Below, in pieces: positions 7,201 to 14,311 of a DNA stretch of 64,000 nt. Source of the stretch: a virus. The first letter of the stretch is position 1. Each line of letters opens with the position of its first letter. Both the position numbers and the translations under genes were made by a program. A model generated the notes under the pieces. The model saw only the letters and a program-made list of their open reading frames with translations. It ran no database searches and had not been told where the DNA came from. The stretch is taken from positions 62,001 to 126,000 of IMG/VR virus record IMGVR_UViG_3300044705_000115. One strand, written 5' to 3'.

Positions 7201-8967
7201 CTACTCGCCGAAACCGGCCTGGTACTCCTCGTCGCGGAAGCCCGGGTCGTAGCGCTGGGCGTCGTACTCGTCGAGTTCTGCCCGCTCGAACTCCAGCATC
7301 TCGTCGAGCGGCTGGAAGACATCTCGCGTGTCCGCATCGACCCCCTGCCGGTAGTGCCAGAGCTCGGTCGCAACCACGTCGTAGACCTCGGCGTGGGTGT
7401 AGTCGTTGGGGCCGGTCTTGCGGTAGTGGACTTTGGTGCGGCCGAACTCGTCAGTTTCCGCCTCGCGCACCTCGCCCTGCAACTCGTCCTTGTAGCCCTC
7501 CGGCAGCGCTTCGGGATCGCATTCGCGGCCCCCAGGAAGCTCGTTGAGCTGGCGCCGGATCAGGTCGTAGGTCGCGTCGATGGCCTCGACCCTGCGCACC
7601 GTCGCCAAGATCAGCTCCTCATCGACAGCGAAGACCTGTTTCTGGTTCTGCGCGTAGGCGACCAGATAGACCCGGCCAGGGAAGCGCTCGGCCAGCCGGC
7701 GGCTCATCCGCTCCTCGGGCGCGTGGTCGATCGCGCACATGTTCACGTTGAAGCGCCGCATCAGCGACTCAAGCTCGTTGAAGGTATCGACGCGCCCGAT
7801 CCACAGCGCCCGCTTGCGCTGGTCCTCGTAGTGCTCACTGATCCGCACGTTCATCGCCCGCGCCGAAGCGACATCGACGCCCATCGTCACGAGGTTGGCC
7901 GTCTGCCGGCCACCGTCCTTCGGCTCGAGCGAGTAGGCACGGCAGGCGGCGGCGATGGCGGCATCGGAAAGGCGCCCCTCCTCGTCGGCGTAGGCGAGGC
8001 CCAGGTCCTTGTTGAAGTGCGTCTTCTTGTCGGTCGGGTTCGTCTTCTTCGAGGCTTTGATGATTTCCCGAACGTTGGTGTTGGGTTTGACTAGGCGCGG
8101 GATGTGGTAGCCGCGAATGTCGATGTCGGGATGCTCGGCGACCCATTCGCCCTGCCGAACATCGAGCGGCTTGCGGCACTTTGAGCAGATGACCGTGGCC
8201 GTCTCTAGATCGACGTTGTCGGGGAACTCGATGTGCTGCCAGTTGCGGCAGGCCGCGCACTTGACCATCCAGCGCCGCATGTCCGATTCCTCGTAGAGCC
8301 GGTCGATCCCCCAGTTCGGGGTCGAGGGGACGCCGACGCGCCGGATCAAGGCGATGTCAGAGCCGGAGATGCGGCGCTCGGCGTCGGGGATGTTCTCCTG
8401 CGTGAGGGTGTCGTACTCGTCCAGCGCGAGGACATCTGCATCGACCGAGTCCAGCGCGGTTTTGGTCTCCGAGCCGCGGAAGTAGACCATGCCCAGCCCG
8501 ATCTGCCGCAGCCCCTTGTTCTGGACATGCGCTGGCGGCACGCGGCCACGCAGGTACTCAGACCCTAGGATCGCCTGCTTGACGCGAGCGTCAGCGAAGT
8601 CGTACATCTGGGCGAGTTTCGGGAAGACGTAGAGCGCGACTAGGGCGCCGATGTCGGCGTGGTACATGACCCAGCGGGTCAGGTAGGCGGAGATGCCGAG
8701 CTGGGTCGCCTTTTTGATCACCATCTCCTTCTCGTAGGCGCCCTCGGCGTACAGCTCGCGCTGGAAGGGGAAGCGGTCGAAGTCGAGCGTCCCCGATTTC
8801 GGCTCAGGTACGCGCAGCGCCCAGTCGAGGAACGGCGTGCGCTGGTTCTTGCGGTCAGCCTGCTGGGTTTCCCAAAGCTCCAGCACCGCCTTCAGCGGGT
8901 CGATGTGGGGCGCCGTGGTCGCGCCCGTCGCCTGGGCACCGAAGCGCGTGGTCAGGGGGCCAGCCAT
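7201..8967 (-). CDS. terL: Terminase large subunit (lambda gpA / GpA superfamily)
   Basis: 588 residues; ATP-driven DNA packaging motor and headful or site-specific nuclease. The ATPase half shows a GpA-type degenerate Walker A (KKATQLGIS, about 85-93) and Walker B DVLALDEYD (about 178-186). A CxxC...CxxC zinc site (CAAC near 237, CSKC near 261) separates it from the nuclease half, as in lambda gpA relatives. The RNase H-like nuclease shows GVDVAS (Asp 365), AIDHAP (Asp 414) and HAEVYD (His 525/Asp 530). The ATG overlaps the small-subunit stop by one base. Strong call. Confidence 0.93.
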   Translation of the reverse strand: MAGPLTTRFGAQATGATTAPHIDPLKAVLELWETQQADRKNQRTPFLDWALRVPEPKSGTLDFDRFPFQRELYAEGAYEKEMVIKKATQLGISAYLTRWVMYHADIGALVALYVFPKLAQMYDFADARVKQAILGSEYLRGRVPPAHVQNKGLRQIGLGMVYFRGSETKTALDSVDADVLALDEYDTLTQENIPDAERRISGSDIALIRRVGVPSTPNWGIDRLYEESDMRRWMVKCAACRNWQHIEFPDNVDLETATVICSKCRKPLDVRQGEWVAEHPDIDIRGYHIPRLVKPNTNVREIIKASKKTNPTDKKTHFNKDLGLAYADEEGRLSDAAIAAACRAYSLEPKDGGRQTANLVTMGVDVASARAMNVRISEHYEDQRKRALWIGRVDTFNELESLMRRFNVNMCAIDHAPEERMSRRLAERFPGRVYLVAYAQNQKQVFAVDEELILATVRRVEAIDATYDLIRRQLNELPGGRECDPEALPEGYKDELQGEVREAETDEFGRTKVHYRKTGPNDYTHAEVYDVVATELWHYRQGVDADTRDVFQPLDEMLEFERAELDEYDAQRYDPGFRDEEYQAGFGE

Positions 8968-9455
8968 CAGTTGCCCGCGAACTGCGAGATGGCCGTCATG
9001 ACCTTCTCGACGGTCTCCTCGGGAACCTGCTCCTCGGTGAAGACGCGAAGAACAGTCGCAGCGAAGGCCCGGACATCCATGTCAACCTTCAGCGTCCCCA
9101 GATCGTTCGGCAGGACGCCCGTGGCCTGCATCAGCGAGGTCATCTTGTCGAGCGCGTCGATCCTCGCCTTGATCGCCCCCACGCGCACGTTGTCGTTTTT
9201 GGTCGTCGACGAGACGAGCGCCAGCTCCTCGATCGAGCCGCGCAACTCGAAGAGAACCTGCTCGACGACCTCAATCGGGTCGATGGTCTTCAGGTTGGGC
9301 TGCGACTCCCGCCACTGCGCCATGACTTCGCGGACGGTCGACTCGTCCACGTTGAAGGTGTCGGCGACAGTGGCATCCGAGAGAGACCGCGCCTTCGCCG
9401 CAACGATCTGCCTATCCCGCTCGACTTTCTCGGCGGCGTTCTTCGCTCGGGCCAC
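8967..9455 (-). CDS. terS: Terminase small subunit-like DNA-binding protein
   Basis: 162 residues. The N-terminal 50 residues form a helix-turn-helix (SLSDATVADTFNVDESTVRE), followed by long helices suitable for oligomerisation, as in small terminases. Position immediately upstream of the large subunit supports the role of recognising packaging sites. GTG start at 9455 with no Shine-Dalgarno; a TANNNT hexamer (TAACAT) lies 6 nt upstream, so it may be leaderless. Call by fold and context. Confidence 0.7.
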   Translation of the reverse strand: MARAKNAAEKVERDRQIVAAKARSLSDATVADTFNVDESTVREVMAQWRESQPNLKTIDPIEVVEQVLFELRGSIEELALVSSTTKNDNVRVGAIKARIDALDKMTSLMQATGVLPNDLGTLKVDMDVRAFAATVLRVFTEEQVPEETVEKVMTAISQFAGN

Positions 9456-9479
9456 GCTGCGATGTTACGCAGCAGACCC
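9456..9479 (-). promoter_or_regulatory. Candidate leaderless promoter for the terminase operon
   Basis: On the minus strand reads GGGTCTGCTGCG-TAACAT-CGCAGC-GTG. The first block matches the 44-bp element near 58813 (GGGGTCTGCTGCG...), and the TANNNT-6 nt-start spacing is that of actinobacterial leaderless promoters. Confidence 0.4.
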
Positions 9480-9484
9480 GCCAG

Positions 9485-9787
9485 CTACTCCGCCGCAGCC
9501 TGCTCCTTGATCTCGCGGAGGAAGGGGCAATCGTCTTCATGGCCCAGCATGATCTGGCCCATGCCCGGCAAGAGGCGTTTGAATGTCACGGTCGGATTGG
9601 CGCAGGTGCATCCGCGCTCTTTGGCCGCCGCCACCATCTCTTTCGCCGCCTGCTTCTGACCCTCAAGACCGGCTGGGACTTCGATCCCGCCGATCTCGGG
9701 GTCGGGCGTAACGGCCGTTCCGCGAGCCAGCAGCGCCGATGCCTCCTTCGCCTCTCTATCGCGCCGGATACGCGCCGCCTTGCCCAT
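9485..9787 (-). CDS. Hypothetical protein
   Basis: 100 residues from ATG 9787, which overlaps the upstream TAA by one base (TAATG). The N-terminus is basic (MGKAARIRRDREAKEA); cysteines occur at CTC and CPF in the second half. Last gene before the terminase operon. No family recognised. Confidence 0.55.
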   Translation of the reverse strand: MGKAARIRRDREAKEASALLARGTAVTPDPEIGGIEVPAGLEGQKQAAKEMVAAAKERGCTCANPTVTFKRLLPGMGQIMLGHEDDCPFLREIKEQAAAE

Positions 9788-10038
9788 TAGCTCCTCCTCG
9801 GATCGACGGGACGCCCGCATCGCTCGCAGCGAAGTCCCTTGGTTTCATGGCCCCAGCGATCACAGGTCTTCTCCGCCGCGCCGGCGTGGCCGATACGGGC
9901 GAACCAGAAGAAGTAGTGCGCGAGAGCGCGGAAGCGCAGGAACGCTCTATGCGTGTAGGGCTGATAGCCCTCGCCGTCAGCGAAGCGCTCCAGCGCCTCC
10001 GGGCTCGGCTCGCGCAGGTTCTCGTAGGTGTCAGGCAC
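9787..10038 (-). CDS. Small zinc-ribbon-like hypothetical protein
   Basis: 83 residues from GTG 10038 (8-nt overlap with the upstream gene). An aromatic central helix (FLRFRALAHYFFWFARIGH) precedes a C-terminal CxxC (RCERC) and a further Cys. Function unknown. Confidence 0.5.
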   Translation of the reverse strand: MPDTYENLREPSPEALERFADGEGYQPYTHRAFLRFRALAHYFFWFARIGHAGAAEKTCDRWGHETKGLRCERCGRPVDPRRS

Positions 10039-10321
10039 CGAGCATCGGCGGCTTGTCGGTGTCGCCTCGCTTGGCCGCCACAAGTATTTCGACGGTGGCT
10101 CGGCGAGCCTCCGCAGAGTCGAGGATGCTGACCTCTACGTCGAGGAAGCCGTCACGGTGCTGCGGGTCCTTCTTGACCTCGGCCACCGTCACCGTGGCAC
10201 CGACCTCGAAACGCGCATTCTCAGTCGGTGCCTGGACGAAGCGCAGGATGTCGCCCTTGCTGATCGGCTTGTCCTCGAACTGGGCGGCTTCCAGCGACAG
10301 CACCGTGACGACAGGACTCAT
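10031..10321 (-). CDS. Hypothetical protein
   Basis: 96 residues from ATG 10321, which overlaps the upstream stop as ATGA; the longer start at 10342 is rejected. Predicted mostly beta (TVLSLEAAQF, ATVTVAEVKK). No motif recognised. Confidence 0.5.
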   Translation of the reverse strand: MSPVVTVLSLEAAQFEDKPISKGDILRFVQAPTENARFEVGATVTVAEVKKDPQHRDGFLDVEVSILDSAEARRATVEILVAAKRGDTDKPPMLGA

Positions 10322-11217
10322 GCCGCCTGCGCCTCCTCCCACGCCTCCTCCAGCGCCTCCTCGGTCATCGGGTCGCCATAGCGCTCGGAGCCCACGAGGG
10401 GGGCCATCGCGCCAGCCATCTTGAAGACACCAGCACCGCCCGATTCTGCCTCCGGCTCAGGCCGCAGCCAAACCAGCGCGAGCGCGTAGGCGAAGTCGTA
10501 GGTGTTGCCGGAGTGGTCGTCGGAGAGGTCGGGCATCAGATCACGGCGTTTCTGCTTGGCCTCGGGGGAGTAGTTGAACTCGGCGCTGCCGAGCGCGTTC
10601 CACCAAGTCAGCCAGATCAGCTCCGGGATCGGCGGCTTCTCCAGCCCCGCATCGACCTTGCCCTGCCAGTACTCCTCGGCCTCGGAGATGTCGCCCTTGG
10701 CCGCCTCCATGGCCGCCCTGCCGAAAACTGCGGCCTGCTCGCAGCAGAACAACTCGTAGCCGCCGAACTTCCAGCCCCAGCTCGGATCGCGCATGTACTT
10801 GGCTATGCGGCGACGGAACTCGATGGGCAGAGCGGCGACCCGCTCCTCGAATTCTGCTTTGCCACCGCGCTCCCACTCCAGCGCTTTGGCCAAATCCTTC
10901 TGCCGGTTCTCCTCCTCCTGCGCTGCGTAATGCTCCTCGGGGGTATTGAAGAAGACGACGGTGCCGCGCAGGGCCATGCCGAGAATGAGGCTCCCGTGCA
11001 CCGTGTAGAGCCGCACCCGATCACCCTTCTCTGGCGGCTCGATTCCGGGGACATCCGGCATCCCGAAGCCGGTTGAATCCTCGGTGGTAATCGTCCAGCC
11101 ACCGCCCGACGTGTACTCCTCAGCGCTCTTGATGATGAGGTCCTTGGCTTCGTAATCGCCATCGGCCAAGCGGTCCTCTGGTAGGCCGCTGCGAGGGAAG
11201 TCAGTCTTGTCTGGCAT
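10318..11217 (-). CDS. Hypothetical phage protein, 299 aa
   Basis: No family recognised. The first 100 residues look like a beta domain, residues 110-180 are charged helices, and a Trp-rich helical segment (LIWLTWWNALGSAEF) follows. DLSDDHSGNTYDFAYAL then leads into an acidic C-terminus. No signal peptide or catalytic triad is evident. It overlaps its neighbours by 4-17 nt in a run of unknown genes between the ParB-like gene and the terminase. Confidence 0.55.
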   Translation of the reverse strand: MPDKTDFPRSGLPEDRLADGDYEAKDLIIKSAEEYTSGGGWTITTEDSTGFGMPDVPGIEPPEKGDRVRLYTVHGSLILGMALRGTVVFFNTPEEHYAAQEEENRQKDLAKALEWERGGKAEFEERVAALPIEFRRRIAKYMRDPSWGWKFGGYELFCCEQAAVFGRAAMEAAKGDISEAEEYWQGKVDAGLEKPPIPELIWLTWWNALGSAEFNYSPEAKQKRRDLMPDLSDDHSGNTYDFAYALALVWLRPEPEAESGGAGVFKMAGAMAPLVGSERYGDPMTEEALEEAWEEAQAA

Positions 11218-11491
11218 TTCGCATCCTTTGCATGTTCATCGTCTCGTTGCCGCACAGCTCGCATTCGGCCACACAGCGCATTGACTCGTGGATGAAGCGC
11301 CGCAAACCCTCGCTCTCGCCAGCCCTGACTCCACAGCTAGTGCAGACCCGCTCCTCGAAGTAGCGAGCCTCGATGCCCTGCTTGCGGTCGGGTTTCAGAA
11401 CCCTCGCGCCCGCGCCAACACCGATCTCGTTGAACTTCGTGTTGCTTCTCGGCCTAGCTCCGTCGAACGGTCCACCGACGAGTTCGATCAC
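11201..11491 (-). CDS. Small protein with LVGGPFDGA motif and zinc knuckles
   Basis: 96 residues from GTG 11491. Begins MIELVGGPFDGA, a signature common in tiny actinophage proteins of unknown function, and continues with two knuckles (CTSC, CELC) that would make a zinc ribbon. Preceded by a copy of the start-associated motif, which suggests the start of its own transcript. Confidence 0.55.
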   Translation of the reverse strand: MIELVGGPFDGARPRSNTKFNEIGVGAGARVLKPDRKQGIEARYFEERVCTSCGVRAGESEGLRRFIHESMRCVAECELCGNETMNMQRMRNARQD

Positions 11492-11497
11492 TTGCGG

Positions 11498-11510
11498 TCT
11501 CCTTGGTCGT
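11498..11510 (-). promoter_or_regulatory. Start-associated motif (ACGACCAAGGAGA)
   Basis: Lies 6 nt upstream of GTG 11491 on the minus strand. A GTAGTCT box just upstream recurs before the copy near 21246. Confidence 0.5.
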
Positions 11511-11519
11511 CGCCAAAGA

Positions 11520-12203
11520 CTACGCCATTTTCTCGTAATCGCGGCACAGCTTCACGAGCGCTTTGGCGCGATCTCCGGTCTCTGCGACAAGGTGGCCGAT
11601 CACGCGCTCGACGACTTCGTGGTCGCGCTTCATCAGCACGAACTGGATCACCTCGGGCGCCTCGCGCTCCTCGCGCTCGACCGATTCGCGGACTTTCTCC
11701 GGCAGCGCGTCGGTGAAGCTGGCGAGCGAGAGGCTGTCCTTGATCGCCGCCGAGTCCATCCCTAGGCGCCGGGCAAGCTCGTCCTCGGGAATGCGCTGGT
11801 TCAGGTCGGCCAGCAGCAGAGCCAGTTTGATCGGGATGAATTCGCCCCGCAGGTTGTTCATCGAGACCATCGCCAACGCCGCCTCGTCGTCGGTGTCGGG
11901 GCTGACGACGACGGCGGGGATAGTCTCCGCCGCGAGTTCGCGCAGCGCCCGCCAGCGATGCTCGCCGTCGATGATCTCGTAGCGCTGCTGACCCGACGGC
12001 GCCTCGCCGACCTCGTGGTGCATGACCTTCTCGCGCACGAGGATCGGCTGCTTGAAACCATGCTCGCGGATGTCCCGCTTCAGCGTTTCCATCTTGTCCT
12101 CGGGCAACTCGTTCGGGTTGCGAGGATTGGGGTCGATCAAGTCGATCTGCAGCGTCTGAACCTCCAGCTCGACATGCCGCAGATCCTCAAGGCTCTTAGC
12201 CAC
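11520..12203 (-). CDS. ParB/Sulfiredoxin-fold domain protein
   Basis: 227 residues from GTG 12203 with GGAGGAAGC upstream. The N-terminal 110 residues show the ParB N-domain: DLIDPNPRNPNEL, HGFKQPILVR and the signature IIDGEHRWRAL (about 76-86). A helical domain with a possible helix-turn-helix (EDELARRLGMDSAAIKDSL) follows. No ParA partner or parS site was seen, so plasmid-type partition is not supported; phage ParB-like proteins may instead act as regulators or nucleases. Confidence 0.75.
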   Translation of the reverse strand: MAKSLEDLRHVELEVQTLQIDLIDPNPRNPNELPEDKMETLKRDIREHGFKQPILVREKVMHHEVGEAPSGQQRYEIIDGEHRWRALRELAAETIPAVVVSPDTDDEAALAMVSMNNLRGEFIPIKLALLLADLNQRIPEDELARRLGMDSAAIKDSLSLASFTDALPEKVRESVEREEREAPEVIQFVLMKRDHEVVERVIGHLVAETGDRAKALVKLCRDYEKMA

Positions 12204-12666
12204 GCTTCCTCCATTCGATTTTCAGCGGCTCAGCCGCTCGGTACTTGAAGCCGGTCAGGCCCTCGTCATCGGCGACCAGCCAGTAGCCAGTCGTGATGAG
12301 CAGGCCCATCTCTGGCGGTTCTTTCGCTGGCGGCGGGAGCGTGGAGATCCCTGCCGCCTGCTTCACGACGTAGGGACGGCCACTGAGCCAGGGACAGACA
12401 TCGAGGGCGAAGGCCATGCAGTCAGGGTGTGCGGGAGGCTCGCCGAAGGTTCGTCGCTCGATGCTGTACTCGGTGCCGACGAAGGCAATCTTCCTGCCCA
12501 GTCCCTTGCCGCAGAGCTGGCAGAGCCTCAGCGCACCGCAGCGGGCACGGGCAACCTCATCGTGAACCTTGAAGTCGGGGATGCCGTCGATGACAGCGGT
12601 CACCACAGGCACTGGGAAACGCCCGACATGCGGGCGCTCCCGAAGTGCCTGTGGCTCCTCGACCAT
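12196..12666 (-). CDS. Hypothetical protein of a conserved actinobacterial/phage type
   Basis: 156 residues. Conserved-looking core CGALRLCQLCGKGLG followed by FGEPPAHPDCMAFALDVCPW, a Cys/His arrangement (CxxC, later HPDC and CP) that could bind one metal. Similar small proteins occur in high-GC actinobacteria and their phages, but I know no function. Overlaps the ParB-like gene by 8 nt. Confidence 0.55.
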   Translation of the reverse strand: MVEEPQALRERPHVGRFPVPVVTAVIDGIPDFKVHDEVARARCGALRLCQLCGKGLGRKIAFVGTEYSIERRTFGEPPAHPDCMAFALDVCPWLSGRPYVVKQAAGISTLPPPAKEPPEMGLLITTGYWLVADDEGLTGFKYRAAEPLKIEWRKRG

Positions 12667-12989
12667 CAGTCGTCGGAACCGCCGCCACCGGCAGTCGCCG
12701 CCGGCGAACGGCGCTGGCGCGTCCCCACCGTCGATGCCTGGCCGAACTCGTCGACGATCTTCGTCGTCCGGTTGCGCGGCACCACCGGGAAGTTCCTCTG
12801 GGCCGGTGCAGCGTAGGTGCCGCCCTTTTCCTCCTCGCCGAAGCCCTCGGTCGCGGCGACGATCGCGTCGTTGCCGTTGGCCGCAGTCTCGGCCCCGATC
12901 TCGACCCAGACCCGCTTGCCCTCCGCGAGCGCCTTGGCCACGGCCTCTTCGTCGCCCTGCTTCAGCACCACGTACTCGGTGTCAGCCAC
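12666..12989 (-). CDS. Hypothetical protein with disordered tail
   Basis: 107 residues from GTG 12989. The N-terminal 40 residues look like a small alpha/beta unit (EYVVLKQGDEEAVAKALAEG); the C-terminal 40 are Arg/Thr/Gly-rich and probably disordered. Its leader shares 18 identical nt with the leader of the collagen-like gene. No function assigned. Confidence 0.5.
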   Translation of the reverse strand: MADTEYVVLKQGDEEAVAKALAEGKRVWVEIGAETAANGNDAIVAATEGFGEEEKGGTYAAPAQRNFPVVPRNRTTKIVDEFGQASTVGTRQRRSPAATAGGGGSDD

Positions 12990-13007
12990 CTTCTCGTCCT
13001 TTCGTTG
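12990..13007 (-). promoter_or_regulatory. Repeated leader CAACGAAAGGACGAGAAG
   Basis: Eighteen nt directly before GTG 12989, identical to 21322-21339 directly before the plus-strand collagen-like gene. Contains AAAGGA as the ribosome binding site. Confidence 0.5.
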
Positions 13008-13011
13008 TGGC

Positions 13012-14043
13012 TCACGTCGCGCACAAGATGTACTCGTGGCTCGTGGCCTTGGTGTGGTCGTTCTCCTTGCTGGTGATGTGGCCGTAGCGGATCGCGTGCA
13101 TCTGCACCGTCCGCCCGCGCTCCCTCATCAGCTCTGCAAGCTCCTCGGCGTCAACGCCCTTGCCCCCGACCGAGACGACCCAGGCGGCGATGTGCCCTGC
13201 TGCATCGAAGACCTCGGCGAGGTGCCGCCAGCCTCCGGCGCGGCTGAAACGGCTCGGGCCTGTGGGCGGCGTTTCGTTCTGCAGGATGCCGTCGAGCGCC
13301 CAGTAGTTGCGCTCGTACGTCTCGGTCTCCGGGTAGGGAGGGTCGAGGTAGAGGACATCCGGCGTCTCGGGAAGCAGGTCGAACAGGCCCAGCACATCGG
13401 CCCGGAACATGCGGTTGTCCTGGCCGTTGGAGAAGACCCCCTGCCCCATCGCAGCGAGGGCGAGCAGCATCATCCTCCGGGGCCTGGTCAGCGCTGGCAC
13501 ACGGTCGATCTGAGTTGGCGTCATCGCGTCCCACTCGCCCTTCCGCGCGTGGCTGACGCCGAGCGAGCGCACCTGGCCCCACATCGAGAGCCGAGTCGCA
13601 GTCTTCAGCATCAGCGAGCGCATCAGCGCCGCCCGCGCGGGGTTCTCGTACTCCAGCGCTGCCTTGGCGATCTGGGCCAGCAGTTCGCGGGCGCCGTCGG
13701 GCCACGGCAGGTCCTTAACCGGCGGGAGCCACCAGTCGTTGACGTTCTGCTCGAGCGCAATCGCAGCGTCGCTCTCGGTCAACTTCACGCTGTCGTTCTC
13801 GACGAACGCCTGGCCCACAGCCTCGCTGCGGCGGCTGACATCGTTGGCGAAGACGCGGTAGCCCAGGCGCTTGCCCGTCAACGCCACCGAGCATCCGCCA
13901 GCGAAGGCATCGCACAGCACGTACCCCTGGCCGGGCGGGAAGCCAGCCTCGGAGATGGCAGCGAAGATCGGCTGGGCCAGCTCACGCTTGCTGCCGAGAT
14001 ACTGCGGCAAGGCATCGAGGCAGGCCAACGCTGACTTAGGCAT
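13012..14043 (-). CDS. DNA N6-adenine methyltransferase, D12 (Dam) class
   Basis: 343 residues. Transfers methyl from AdoMet to adenine in DNA. Shows the N-terminal PQYLGSKR (about 13-20), AdoMet motif I DAFAGGCSVA (45-54) and catalytic motif IV DPPY (234-237) in the order of the D12 class. Residues 90-210 form the recognition insert. No matching restriction enzyme is adjacent, so it is probably an orphan enzyme for self-protection from host restriction or for regulation. Overlaps the MazG-like gene by 8 nt. Strong call. Confidence 0.88.
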   Translation of the reverse strand: MPKSALACLDALPQYLGSKRELAQPIFAAISEAGFPPGQGYVLCDAFAGGCSVALTGKRLGYRVFANDVSRRSEAVGQAFVENDSVKLTESDAAIALEQNVNDWWLPPVKDLPWPDGARELLAQIAKAALEYENPARAALMRSLMLKTATRLSMWGQVRSLGVSHARKGEWDAMTPTQIDRVPALTRPRRMMLLALAAMGQGVFSNGQDNRMFRADVLGLFDLLPETPDVLYLDPPYPETETYERNYWALDGILQNETPPTGPSRFSRAGGWRHLAEVFDAAGHIAAWVVSVGGKGVDAEELAELMRERGRTVQMHAIRYGHITSKENDHTKATSHEYILCAT

Positions 14044-14311
14044 CCATCCACTCCGCCGTCCGCAGAAGAACCGCTGCTGCCTGGATCAACTCCTCGCGCG
14101 TCTGCGACCAGTCGGCGTGGTCGCACATCGGCGTCGGGCACTTGCAGCGCCCCTTCCGCCACGCTTTCAGCGCCTCCTCGACCTCGTCTTCGGCGGCGGC
14201 GATACCGAGCCGCACGCCGTCCCTCGTCGGCGGATAGCCGCTCGGGTGAACCTCGTCCTGCCGAACCATCTCGGCCATGACCTCGCCGAACAGGTCGAGC
14301 CTGTCAGCCAT
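14036..14311 (-). CDS. MazG-like nucleotide pyrophosphohydrolase-type protein
   Basis: 91 residues. The layout GIAAAEDEVEEALKAWRKG then TREELIQAAAVLLR resembles the two metal-binding helices of the small MazG-like proteins common in actinophages, which hydrolyse (d)NTPs or ppGpp-like nucleotides. A CKCPTPMCDH loop between the helices could bind zinc. Leader carries ACGAAAGGAGAG. Function inferred. Confidence 0.5.
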   Translation of the reverse strand: MADRLDLFGEVMAEMVRQDEVHPSGYPPTRDGVRLGIAAAEDEVEEALKAWRKGRCKCPTPMCDHADWSQTREELIQAAAVLLRTAEWMDA

